A DNA stretch of 64,000 nt from Achromobacter ruhlandii (GTDB lineage Bacteria; Pseudomonadota; Gammaproteobacteria; Burkholderiales; Burkholderiaceae_B). Position numbers and translations under genes: made by a program. Location: the NCBI RefSeq assembly GCF_902859695.1, contig NZ_CADIJL010000001.1, positions 1 to 64,000 on the forward strand, given 5' to 3'. Under the pieces are notes generated by a model that was not told the origin of the DNA, did not search any database, and worked only from the letters and a program-made list of their open reading frames with translations. This document shows, one piece after another, positions 10,117 to 18,701 of the stretch (within the stretch, counting starts at the first letter, position 1; every line of letters starts with the position of its first letter).

Positions 10117-10334
10117 GGCGGGGCGCTCGTGGCTGGAAAATATTTACGTCAAATCCGTTTTTTTTCATTATCGTGAAAGAAATTTACAAGCGGGAGTTGG
10201 GAGTTACCCGTAGTCGGCGCCGGTCGTGGCGGCCGCCAGGCGATTCGGCAGGCGGCTGCCGTCTCGCGGCCATTGGCGCGACAATAGGACACCCGCGGCG
10301 CTGCCTGTTTGCCGCCCTCACACAAGGAAGATTC
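10117..10334. promoter_or_regulatory. Divergent control region: D-amino-acid operon (minus) and ybeM-type gene (plus)
   Basis: The minus-strand operon must start here. Near it lie two related AT-rich motifs, GGAAAATATTTAC (10135-10147) and TGAAAGAAATTTAC (10174-10187), whose starts are about 40 bases or four helix turns apart. These are candidate RpiR operators by position only. AAGGAAG precedes the plus-strand ATG at 10335. No well-matched promoter pair could be picked out on either strand. Confidence 0.35.
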
Positions 10335-11126
10335 ATGCTGAAAGTCGCTTTGGGCCAGTTCGCCGTCAGCCGCGTCTGGGAAGAAAACGCCCAGGTGTGC
10401 GTCGATCTCATGGCGCGCGCGCGGGATGGCGGGGCCGGCCTGCTGGTGCTGCCCGAGGGCATCCTGGCGCGTGACATCACCGATCCGCAAATCGTGCTGA
10501 AGGCCGCCCAGCCGCTGGACGGCCCCTTCATGACGCGGCTGCTCGAGGCCAGCCGCGGCTCCTCGCTGGCCACCATGATGTGCGTGCACGTGCCGACCGG
10601 CGACGGCCGGGTCTGGAACACCCTGGTGACGCTGCAGGACGGCCGCATCGTGTCGCAGTACCGCAAGCTGCATCTGTACGACGCCTTCACCATGAAGGAA
10701 TCCACCAACGTCACGCCCGGCAACGACATTCCGCCGCTGCTGGAGATCGGTGGGCTGAAGGTCGGCCTCATGACCTGCTACGACGTGCGCTTCCCGGAAC
10801 TGGCCCGGCGCCTGGCGCTGGACGGCGCCGACCTGCTGGCGCTGCCAGCGGCCTGGGTGCGCGGCCCGTTGAAGGAAAAGCACTGGGAAGTGCTGGTGAC
10901 GGCGCGCGCGCTGGAAAACACCTGCTACGTCGCCGCCACCGGCGAGTGCGGCGAACGCAATATCGGCTGCAGCATGGTGGTGGATCCGCTGGGCGTGGTC
11001 ACGGCGCAGGCCGGCGAGGCGCCGGCGCTGGTGTTCGCCGATATCGATCCCGAGCGCCTGGCGCACGCCCGCAAGGTGCTGCCGGTGCTGGCCAACCGCC
11101 GTTTCGGGACGCCGGAACTGGCCTGA
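10335..11126 (+). CDS. Deaminated-glutathione amidase / YbeM-type carbon-nitrogen hydrolase
   Basis: 263-aa nitrilase-superfamily amidase. The catalytic triad is visible: Glu41 in VLPEGIL, Lys111 in YRKLHLYDAF and Cys148 in LMTCYDVRFPE. The overall sequence follows E. coli YbeM closely (GQFAV-x-x-VWE-x-NA at the start, LPAAWVRGPLKE-x-HW, and LPVL-x-NRRF near the end). YbeM and Nit1 remove the amide from deaminated glutathione, a metabolite-repair step. The ATG at 10335 has AAGGAAG upstream; an earlier in-frame start lacks homology. It is transcribed away from the D-amino-acid operon. Confidence 0.85.
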   Translation: MLKVALGQFAVSRVWEENAQVCVDLMARARDGGAGLLVLPEGILARDITDPQIVLKAAQPLDGPFMTRLLEASRGSSLATMMCVHVPTGDGRVWNTLVTLQDGRIVSQYRKLHLYDAFTMKESTNVTPGNDIPPLLEIGGLKVGLMTCYDVRFPELARRLALDGADLLALPAAWVRGPLKEKHWEVLVTARALENTCYVAATGECGERNIGCSMVVDPLGVVTAQAGEAPALVFADIDPERLAHARKVLPVLANRRFGTPELA

Positions 11127-11261
11127 AGCAGCGGTTTTGCGCGGGTCCGCCGGGCAGGGCGCCGCGCGCCGTTTCCCGGCCGGGCGGCCCGGGGCGCGGG
11201 GCGGCCGGACATGTTGTAATACTGGCTTGATTTCCTTGCCGTCTTCCCTCATCTGCTGCCA

Positions 11262-12602
11262 ATGAGCAACGATCTCTTCGCGGCCGATCCCGCCCATCGG
11301 CCTTACGTGCCCCTGGCTGAACGCCTGCGCCCGCGCACGCTGGCCGACGTCGTCGGCCAGTCGCACCTGCTGGGGCCGGACAAGCCGCTGCGCGTGGCGT
11401 TCGAGTCGGGCCGTCCGCATTCCATGATCTTCTGGGGCCCGCCGGGCGTCGGCAAGACCACGCTGGCGCGGCTCATGGCCGACGGCTTCGACGCCCAGTT
11501 CATCGCCATTTCCGCCGTGCTGGGCGGAGTCAAGGACATCCGCGACGCTGTCACCGTGGCGCAGGTGGCGCAGGGCCAGGGCCGCCGCACCATTCTGTTC
11601 GTGGACGAGGTGCACCGTTTCAACAAGGCGCAGCAGGACGCGTTCCTGCCCTACGTTGAAAGCGGGTTGTTCACCTTCATCGGCGCGACCACCGAGAACC
11701 CCTCGTTCGAGGTCAACTCGGCGCTGCTGTCGCGCGCCCGCGTCTATGTGCTGCAGTCGCTCACGCCTGAAGAGTTGCAGCAACTGGTCGACCGCGCCAT
11801 CACCGCGTTCAACGACGGCCACGACGAGGGCGCGCGCATCCACATCGATGCCGATGCGCGCGAACAGCTGGCGGCCTGGGCCGACGGCGACGCGCGCCGG
11901 CTGATCAGCGCGGTCGAGGTGGTGGCCGAATCGGCCCAGGCCGCCGGCCGCGACACGGTCGACGCGGCCTGGCTGGAGATCTCGCTGTCGCAGAACCTGC
12001 GGCGCTTCGACAAGGGCGGCGACGCCTTCTATGACCAGATCAGCGCGCTGCACAAATCGGTGCGCGGCTCCAACCCCGACGCCGCGCTGTACTGGTTCTG
12101 CCGCATGATCGACGGCGGCGCCGATCCCAAATACCTGTCGCGCCGGCTGGTGCGCATGGCGGTCGAGGACATCGGCCTGGCCGACCCGCGCGCCACCGAC
12201 CTGGCGGTCAACGGCGCCGACATCTATGAACGGCTGGGTTCGCCCGAGGGCGAGCTGGCGCTGGCCCAGGCGGTGGTCTACATGGCCTGCGCGGCCAAGT
12301 CCAACGCCGTCTACAACGCCTACAACCAGGCGCGCAAGTTCGCCGCCGAGCACGGCAGCGCGCCGGTCCCGATCCACCTGCGCAACGCGCCCACCAAGCT
12401 GATGAAGCAGCTGGGGCACGGCAAGGCCTACCGCTACGCCCACGACGAGCCGCATGGCTACGCCGCGGACGAGCAATATTTCCCCGATGGGCTCAAGCCT
12501 TCCTTCTACCGGCCGACCGATCGCGGCCTGGAGGCTAAAATCCAGCAGAAGTTGGCATTCCTGCGCGAGCTGGACGCGCAGGAACGCGCCAAGAAACGGT
12601 AA
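11262..12602 (+). CDS. rarA: Replication-associated recombination protein A (RarA/MgsA)
   Basis: 446-aa AAA+ ATPase acting at stalled replication forks, related to clamp-loader subunits and eukaryotic WRNIP1. The N-terminal part starts [17 protein letters not shown], Walker A is GPPGVGKTT (about residue 60), Walker B is [14 protein letters not shown], sensor 1 is [18 protein letters not shown], and the C-terminal tetramerisation domain follows ([19 protein letters not shown]). Length and motifs match the family. It lies 42 bases upstream of serS, an arrangement (rarA-serS) also common in other proteobacteria. Confidence 0.95.
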   Translation: MSNDLFAADPAHRPYVPLAERLRPRTLADVVGQSHLLGPDKPLRVAFESGRPHSMIFWGPPGVGKTTLARLMADGFDAQFIAISAVLGGVKDIRDAVTVAQVAQGQGRRTILFVDEVHRFNKAQQDAFLPYVESGLFTFIGATTENPSFEVNSALLSRARVYVLQSLTPEELQQLVDRAITAFNDGHDEGARIHIDADAREQLAAWADGDARRLISAVEVVAESAQAAGRDTVDAAWLEISLSQNLRRFDKGGDAFYDQISALHKSVRGSNPDAALYWFCRMIDGGADPKYLSRRLVRMAVEDIGLADPRATDLAVNGADIYERLGSPEGELALAQAVVYMACAAKSNAVYNAYNQARKFAAEHGSAPVPIHLRNAPTKLMKQLGHGKAYRYAHDEPHGYAADEQYFPDGLKPSFYRPTDRGLEAKIQQKLAFLRELDAQERAKKR

Positions 12603-13991
<1,389 letters not shown>

Positions 13992-14014
13992 CGCCCGGCT
14001 GAGCGACCCTGCAT

Positions 14015-14046
14015 AAAAAACGGAGCCCGCGGGCTCCGTTTTTTAT
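14015..14046 (+). terminator. Intrinsic terminator of serS
   Basis: Perfect palindrome ACGGAGCCCG/CGGGCTCCGT (14021-14040), flanked by an A-run and TTTTTT, so it can act on both strands. Confidence 0.9.
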
Positions 14047-14290
14047 TGCCGCTCGGCGTGGGCACGCCACTTGCTGAGTGATGCAAGTCGGCCACATGGT
14101 GGATGGGGCGGAAAACGCGGCCTATTTATGATCGAGACATATTCTTGTCGTCTCGATGGATTATGTTGACGACGCCAGTACTTGATTTTGATGTGAGCAA
14201 TTGTGTATTTTCAATAAAAGGGCCGGATAGTTCGGCACAATACACCTGCGTTCTACACGCTTCATTCACATAAATAACAAGGAGTTGTCC
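14047..14290. promoter_or_regulatory. AT-rich upstream region of the 82-aa ORF with inverted repeats
   Basis: This gap is richer in A and T than its surroundings. It holds an inverted repeat ATCGAGAC (14131-14138)/GTCTCGAT (14150-14157), a possible promoter TTGATT (14182-14187), 18 bases, TATTTT (14206-14211), and a second inverted repeat GTGTATT (14203-14209)/AATACAC (14239-14245) that overlaps the -10 and would suit an operator. AAGGAG precedes the next ATG. Confidence 0.35.
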
Positions 14291-14539
14291 ATGACTTCAA
14301 GAATGATTGGAGATTTTCGTGTGAGATGCTCTGTGGCTCAAGATGACGAGCAGGGCTACCGTGTGCAGATATGGACCCGCCGGGTAGGCGGAACCGCGCC
14401 GGAAAAATGCTGGACGGTGCCCGGACAGGCGCCGTTCAACAGCTTGCACGAAGCGGAACAGGAAAGCCGGCAATTGTTTGAAGAAATAAACGGCGTTCGT
14501 TTCAACGGTGAACCGGAGTTTGCACATGCGTCCGCATAA
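14291..14539 (+). CDS. Hypothetical protein, 82 aa
   Basis: Not recognised. A small soluble protein starting MTSRMIGDFRVRC and rich in charged residues, with several beta-prone segments (YRVQIWTRR) and an acidic C-terminal half. There is no signal peptide or membrane segment. The ATG at 14291 has AAGGAG seven bases upstream; the TTG two codons earlier is less likely. The upstream AT-rich region with inverted repeats suggests regulated expression or recent acquisition. A second tiny frame overlaps its last 14 bases. Confidence 0.6.
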   Translation: MTSRMIGDFRVRCSVAQDDEQGYRVQIWTRRVGGTAPEKCWTVPGQAPFNSLHEAEQESRQLFEEINGVRFNGEPEFAHASA

Positions 14540-14687
14540 TGGTTGGTGGCGGGCGTCGAGTGCTCCGCGTCGTTGGATCGATCTTGTTCAGGAAGCGCCG
14601 CGTTGGGCCGCAGGCAAGCCCGTCACGGTGCCGCAGCAGCCGCCCGCCGTCACGGCGGGCAAACCCGTCCAGGCCCCTGTCGCCTGA
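14526..14687 (+). CDS. Possible small protein, 53 aa, overlapping the previous gene
   Basis: A frame starting MRPHNGWWRASSAPRRW and ending in a Pro/Val-rich tail (KPVTVPQQPP, KPVQAPVA). CGGAG lies about eight bases before its ATG, inside the end of the 82-aa gene, and the 14-base overlap is the kind seen in coupled gene pairs. It is not recognised as any family, and composition alone could explain it, so expression is uncertain. Confidence 0.4.
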   Translation: MRPHNGWWRASSAPRRWIDLVQEAPRWAAGKPVTVPQQPPAVTAGKPVQAPVA

Positions 14688-14724
14688 CGTGCCTTCCCTG
14701 GGGTACCGGAAATTACCCTGTGGA

Positions 14725-14758
14725 AAAAAGGCCACTCGCAAGAGTGGCCTTTGTATTT
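14725..14758. terminator. Bidirectional terminator between convergent genes
   Basis: GGCCACTC (14730-14737) and GAGTGGCC (14742-14749) close a GCAA tetraloop. An A-run precedes it and TTTGTATTT follows, so it can stop transcription from both the plus-strand small ORFs and the minus-strand exported-protein gene. Confidence 0.85.
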
Positions 14759-14786
14759 ATTGCGGTGGGCTGGGAGCCCGGCGGCA

Positions 14787-15122
14787 TCAACGGTGCCAGC
14801 CGCCGCGGCCGTGATAGTAGCCGCGATCGGGGCCGCGCCAGTGGCCATGCGGACCCCAGTAGCCGCCGCCGCGGATGTAGACCGGGGCCGGATAGACCAC
14901 CGGGGGCGCCACGTAGACGGGCGCCGGACGGTAGTAGACGGGGGGCGGGGGGGCGTAGACCGGGGCCGGCGCCACATAGACGGGCGCGGGCGCGGCGTAG
15001 ACCGGCGCCGGGTATACCACCCCGGGCACGCCGATCGAGATGCCGACATCCACCCGGGCCAGGGCGACGCTGGAGATCAGCAGACCCGCGGCACCTGCCC
15101 CTGCGATGAGCCATTTTTTCAT
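14787..15122 (-). CDS. Exported Pro/Val/Tyr-repeat protein, 111 aa
   Basis: The start MKKWLIAGAGAAGLLISSVALA is a clear signal peptide, probably cut after ALA. The mature part has about a dozen repeats of the type A-P-V-Y-V/A (for example YPAPVY, PAPVYVAP, YAPPPPVYY). A Gly/His/Trp/Arg-rich tail follows (GGGYWGPHGHWRGPDRGYYHGR). AGGTG precedes the ATG at 15122. Such low-complexity exported proteins are widespread in Burkholderiales and unassigned; a cell-envelope or metal-binding role for the His-rich tail is only a guess. A GCTGCGT/ACGCAGC palindrome (15136-15150) lies in its leader. Confidence 0.7.
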   Translation of the reverse strand: MKKWLIAGAGAAGLLISSVALARVDVGISIGVPGVVYPAPVYAAPAPVYVAPAPVYAPPPPVYYRPAPVYVAPPVVYPAPVYIRGGGYWGPHGHWRGPDRGYYHGRGGWHR

Positions 15123-15461
15123 TTTGCACCTGCCTGCTGCGTGACGCAGCAAAGTTGAGTATTCGTTGAGCCTATTTTCGGTCTTTTCGGATCGCCAGGG
15201 GTAAGCGGGTGGCGCTCAATAGCGACAATCCGCAACGGCGGCGGGGCGGGGCACGTGTCCCATGCTGCGTCGCGGCAAGGCGGCTTCACTCTGGTAAACC
15301 CGCGCCTGAAATCGACTGAAATAAGGTGGAATGAGGTGAAGCGGGGGCGGCGAGTTACAGGCAGTCACGATCCTGGGGCCGGATTTCCCCTGACAGCAAC
15401 ACCGGTGCGCCAGCGCCAGTCGGTTGGCGGCCTGGCGCGGACCGGCAGGGCCGGCGGGCGC
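15123..15461. other. Intergenic region without a recognisable gene
   Basis: Contains the upstream region of the exported-protein gene, including the palindrome at 15136-15150. The rest shows no supported frame, RNA gene or terminator. Confidence 0.5.
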
Positions 15462-15965
15462 CTAGGCCTGTTCCGGCTGCTGGCAGCGGAATTCGACCAC
15501 CCACACCCAGGGGTTGGCGGCCCAGGCGTGCGCGCCATAGCGTTCGCACCAGGTCAGGGCAAAGGCCGTCTGCAGGGGAACGCCGGGCAACAGCGCCGAC
15601 GATTGGTAAAGCGCCTGGGTCCCTTCGGCGCGCGCGTCGGCGTCCGACAGTTTCTGCAGGCGCTGGATGCGCACGCCCACGATTACGGCGGTGGCGAAGG
15701 GCTTGCCGGACTCGTCTTCGAGGGTGATGCTTTCGCCCGATCTGCCATAGGGGCAGGTGACCCAGGGCGAGGTTTTCCGAAATTCGGTCGCGCCTTCGCG
15801 GGCCGGGCCCATGGCCACCCATTTACCGGAATCCGCCGCATCGGCATACCAGGCGGTCGTCAGCTTGGTGGGCTGCGGTTTGACGATGCGCCGGGTTTGC
15901 ACCTTATAACCATCCAGGATGGCTTGCTTGAGCGGCTCGCTGAATTGGAGTGCTTGCCTTTTCAT
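15462..15965 (-). CDS. ASCH-domain-like protein, phage/mobile-element type
   Basis: 167-aa protein starting MKRQALQFSEPLKQAILDGYKVQTRRIVKPQP. The pattern (hydrophobic strand, I-x-x-G-x-K-x-Q-T-R-R-I-V-K-P-Q) is typical of ASCH-fold proteins carried by phages and genomic islands. Later parts (SGESITLEDESGKPFATAVIVGVRIQRLQ, then WVWVVEF) fit the beta-barrel, with the final FAL-x-W-x-x-x-YG region also seen in those phage proteins. ASCH proteins are thought to bind RNA or modified nucleotides; the role here is unknown. It stands alone, with no other phage genes beside it. Confidence 0.7.
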   Translation of the reverse strand: MKRQALQFSEPLKQAILDGYKVQTRRIVKPQPTKLTTAWYADAADSGKWVAMGPAREGATEFRKTSPWVTCPYGRSGESITLEDESGKPFATAVIVGVRIQRLQKLSDADARAEGTQALYQSSALLPGVPLQTAFALTWCERYGAHAWAANPWVWVVEFRCQQPEQA

Positions 15966-16121
15966 ACTGTGTTGTTCCCCTCGCGCTCGCCGTGTTGGGC
16001 ACCCGAAGTGCCACGGCCGAGTCGACGCGTGCCAACATATGGCGGGTTGTCCAAACCTCGCATGAAACAGTATGACGCGTCGCCATCGTCATGTCAGGCA
16101 AAGGGTTACTAGTGTGTCTTT

Positions 16122-16151
16122 TTGAATACGCCCCGGGGTTGTTTGTATACT
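16122..16151 (+). promoter_or_regulatory. Promoter next to the start of the 66-aa ORF
   Basis: TTGAAT (16122-16127), 18-base spacer, TATACT (16146-16151). The -10 ends six bases before the ATG at 16158, so the transcript should begin at or next to the start codon. Confidence 0.55.
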
Positions 16152-16157
16152 CGGTAC

Positions 16158-16358
16158 ATGAATACTGACCTGCACGATCTCAAGCCCGGTTACTACTGGT
16201 ACACCATGGCCAACGACCCGCTGGCCGTCATCCATATCCATGACGACGGCGGCGCCACGTTGATGGGCACCGACTATCGCCTCGGCGCCGAAGGCGTGGC
16301 GGACATGATCCGCCAGGGCCAGCGCTTCTTCTGGATCGAACCGCCGCAACAGGCCTGA
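16158..16358 (+). CDS. Small hypothetical protein, 66 aa, probably leaderless
   Basis: Not recognised. It starts MNTDLHDLKPGYYWY, continues with a strand-rich part (PLAVIHIHDDGGATLMGTDYRLG) and ends with an amphipathic helix and FFWIEPPQQA. It is soluble, with no signal peptide. There is no Shine-Dalgarno sequence; instead a good promoter ends six bases before the ATG. The plus-strand reading is preferred over the overlapping minus-strand frame because of the promoter and its protein-like composition. The amidohydrolase gene starts 47 bases downstream and may be co-transcribed. Confidence 0.6.
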   Translation: MNTDLHDLKPGYYWYTMANDPLAVIHIHDDGGATLMGTDYRLGAEGVADMIRQGQRFFWIEPPQQA

Positions 16359-16405
16359 TCCGGCACTGCCGCCCGGCGCGGGCGGGCGAGGCCGAGGACC
16401 TACCC

Positions 16406-17623
16406 ATGACCGATATGTTGTTAAACGACGTTCGACTGCCCGATGGCGCGGCGGTCGACGTCGCGATATCCCGCGGCCATATCGAACGCGTCGGGCCGAA
16501 TCTGCAGGCGCCGGCCAATGTGGCGCGGGAGGCGGGCGCCGGCTTGTTGCTGCTGCCCGGTCTGGTCGAAGGGCACACGCACCTGGACAAGTCCACCTGG
16601 GGATCCCCCTGGTATGTGAATCAGGTGGGGCCAGCGTTGACCGACCGCATCGACAACGAGCGGGCCTGGCGCGCCGCCAGCGGCCATGACGCCGCCAGCG
16701 GCCATGACGCCGCCAGCCACTCGCGCGCGTTGGCGTTGGCCTTCCTGCGCGAAGGCACGACGCGCATCCGCAGCCACGTCGACGTCGATACCGATGCCGG
16801 GCTGCGTCATCTGGAGGGCGTGCACGCCACGCGCGAGGCGCTGGCCGGCCTGATCGAGATCCAGACCGTGGCGTTTCCGCAGTCTGGGTTGCTGGGGCGG
16901 CCAGGCACGGCCGGGCTGTTGGACGAAGCCCTGGCGCAGGGCGCGGATGTGCTGGGCGGGCTGGATCCCTGCGCCATCGATCGCGATCCGGCGCAATCGC
17001 TCGACGTGCTGTTCGGCCTGGCCGACAAGCACGGCAAACCCCTCGACATTCACCTGCATGAGCCGGGCGACCTGGGCGCGTTTTCGCTCGACCTGATCCT
17101 GGACCGGGTGCAGGCGCTGGACATGCGCGGCCGCGTCGTCATCAGCCACGCCTTCTGCCTGGGCGGCGTGGATGCCAAGCGGCTGGACGGCCTGCTCAAG
17201 CGCCTGGCCGCGCTGGACGTGGCGCTGCTGACCACCGCGCCGCCGTCGCGGCCGGTGCCTGCGCTGCGCGCCTGTCGCGAGGCCGGCGTGACGCTGTTCG
17301 GCGGCAATGACGGCATTCGCGATACCTGGACCCCCTACGGCAGCCCGGACATGCTGGCGCGCGCCATGATGATCGGCTTGCGCAACGACCTGCGCCGCGA
17401 CGACGAGATCGGCTGGGCTTTCGACTGTGTCAGCGAGGCCGCGGCGCGAGCCTGTGGCTTCGCGGACTACGGGCTGGCACCCGGCGCCCGCGCCGACCTG
17501 GTGCTGGTGGCGGCCAGCGGCGTGGCCGAAGCCGTGGCGCAGCGCGCGCCGCGTCGCCTGGTGATCTCGGGCGGCAAGGTGGTGGCGCGCAACGGCCAGC
17601 TGCGGGCCGACCTGGCGGCATAA
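16406..17623 (+). CDS. Cytosine deaminase-like amidohydrolase
   Basis: 405-aa metal-dependent hydrolase of the CodA/AtzC-like group. Metal ligands are visible in order: EGHTHLDKS (about residue 54-62), DIHLHEPGD, ISHAFCLGG and GGNDGIRDTW. The D-x-x-x-D/TWTPYG segment is typical of cytosine deaminase-like proteins acting on cyclic amidines or imides. Residues 90-104 hold a six-residue duplication (AASGHD twice), encoded by an 18-bp tandem repeat at 16673-16717. GAGGA precedes the ATG. It lies just upstream of the LysR/enolase cluster but ends convergent with the LysR gene, so a shared pathway is only suggestive. Confidence 0.8.
   Translation: MTDMLLNDVRLPDGAAVDVAISRGHIERVGPNLQAPANVAREAGAGLLLLPGLVEGHTHLDKSTWGSPWYVNQVGPALTDRIDNERAWRAASGHDAASGHDAASHSRALALAFLREGTTRIRSHVDVDTDAGLRHLEGVHATREALAGLIEIQTVAFPQSGLLGRPGTAGLLDEALAQGADVLGGLDPCAIDRDPAQSLDVLFGLADKHGKPLDIHLHEPGDLGAFSLDLILDRVQALDMRGRVVISHAFCLGGVDAKRLDGLLKRLAALDVALLTTAPPSRPVPALRACREAGVTLFGGNDGIRDTWTPYGSPDMLARAMMIGLRNDLRRDDEIGWAFDCVSEAAARACGFADYGLAPGARADLVLVAASGVAEAVAQRAPRRLVISGGKVVARNGQLRADLAA
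16673..16717 (+). repeat. 18-bp tandem repeat, 2.5 copies, inside the amidohydrolase gene
   Basis: Unit GCCGCCAGCGGCCATGAC occupies 16673-16690 and 16691-16708 without a mismatch, followed by half a unit. It is in frame and encodes AASGHD twice. Confidence 0.9.
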
Positions 17624-17664
17624 GGCGCGGCGGCCGGTGGCCGCATGCATGCCGCGCGGGCCGG

Positions 17665-18543
17665 TCAGCGCTCCGCCGCCGCCTGGCGTTCCGCCATCTC
17701 CACGAACACCCGCATCAATTCCGAGCGCACGCCCGAGCGCGGCCAGATCGCGCCGACGCTGCGCGCCGGACAGGGGCCCGGCAGCGGCCAGCGCTTGACT
17801 GGGGCGGATGCGCCCGTGGTGGCCCAGTCCGGCAATAGCGCCACCCCCAATCCTTCCGACACCAGCTTGGCGATCGAGTCGATGCCGTCCAGCTCGAAGC
17901 GCACGTGTGGCCGCAGGTCGCGGGCGCGCAGGTAGTCGTCGGCCATGCGGCCGCCCACCACGCTGCGGTCGTAGCGGATATAGGGCTCGCGCGCGATCAC
18001 CGCCAGCGGGTCGCGCACCGCCATGTCGACCGGCGTCACCAGCACCAGCGGTTCGCGCCGCAGGTCGCGCCAGACGCAGGACTTGGGCAGCGCGAACAGC
18101 GGATGCACCAGCAGCGCGCCATCCAGTTCGCCGGCCAGCACCTTGCTGTAGAGCAGGGTGGTGGGCGCCGGTTCGATGTAGATCTCGATGTGGGGATAAC
18201 GCGCCGCCCAGGTGCGCAGCACCGGCGGCATGATGCCGGTGAGCGCGGTGGGCGTGGCGCCCAGGCGCAAGGGGCCGGCCGGCAGGTCGGACTCGGTGGC
18301 GGCCGAACGCAGGTCGCGCAGGTCGCGCAGCACGTTGCGGGCGCGCTCCAGGATGCGGGTGCCGGCGGCGGTGGGCTTGACGGTGCGGCCCGAGCGGGCG
18401 ATCAGCGCGCTGCCCATGTCCGCTTCCAGCGCGCGCAGGCGCTGCTGCACGGTGGCCGGCGTCAGCCCCTGGTGGCGCGCGGCCTGCGCGATGGAGCCCA
18501 GTTCCACCACGTGCACATAGGTCTGCAGGAATCTCGAATCCAT
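17665..18543 (-). CDS. LysR-family transcriptional regulator
   Basis: 292-aa LysR regulator. The N-terminal winged helix-turn-helix is residues 1-60 (FLQTYVHVVELGSIAQAARHQGLTPATVQQRLRALE). The effector-binding domain starts near residue 90 (LRLGATPTALTGIMPPVL) and holds the usual VSEGLGVALLP motif. It is divergent from the enolase-superfamily gene with a shared 158-base region, the standard layout for a LysR protein that controls its neighbour in response to a substrate or intermediate. Confidence 0.92.
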   Translation of the reverse strand: MDSRFLQTYVHVVELGSIAQAARHQGLTPATVQQRLRALEADMGSALIARSGRTVKPTAAGTRILERARNVLRDLRDLRSAATESDLPAGPLRLGATPTALTGIMPPVLRTWAARYPHIEIYIEPAPTTLLYSKVLAGELDGALLVHPLFALPKSCVWRDLRREPLVLVTPVDMAVRDPLAVIAREPYIRYDRSVVGGRMADDYLRARDLRPHVRFELDGIDSIAKLVSEGLGVALLPDWATTGASAPVKRWPLPGPCPARSVGAIWPRSGVRSELMRVFVEMAERQAAAER

Positions 18544-18570
18544 CGGCGGGCGCTCATAGAAGATGTTTTT

Positions 18571-18593
18571 TTCATATTCTAAAGATGGATGAA
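18571..18593. promoter_or_regulatory. Interrupted palindrome, candidate LysR operator
   Basis: TTCAT (18571-18575), 13 bases, ATGAA (18589-18593), AT-rich, about 30 bases upstream of the LysR start and about 110 upstream of the divergent enolase-family gene. It contains a T-N11-A core as expected for LysR boxes. Confidence 0.45.
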
Positions 18594-18701
18594 GATAATT
18601 GTTTGTTTCTTTGATGGCGGCAAGAATTCGCTTGAGCGTTGCGCCGGCGCAAGGCGCGCCGGCAGCGCAACCCGCACTATTCCCGTTATCAGGAGCCAGC
18701 C

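Noticed and set aside
16089-16349. Minus-strand 86-aa frame over the 66-aa ORF
   Set aside because: No promoter or ribosome-binding site; the plus-strand frame has a promoter ending next to its ATG.
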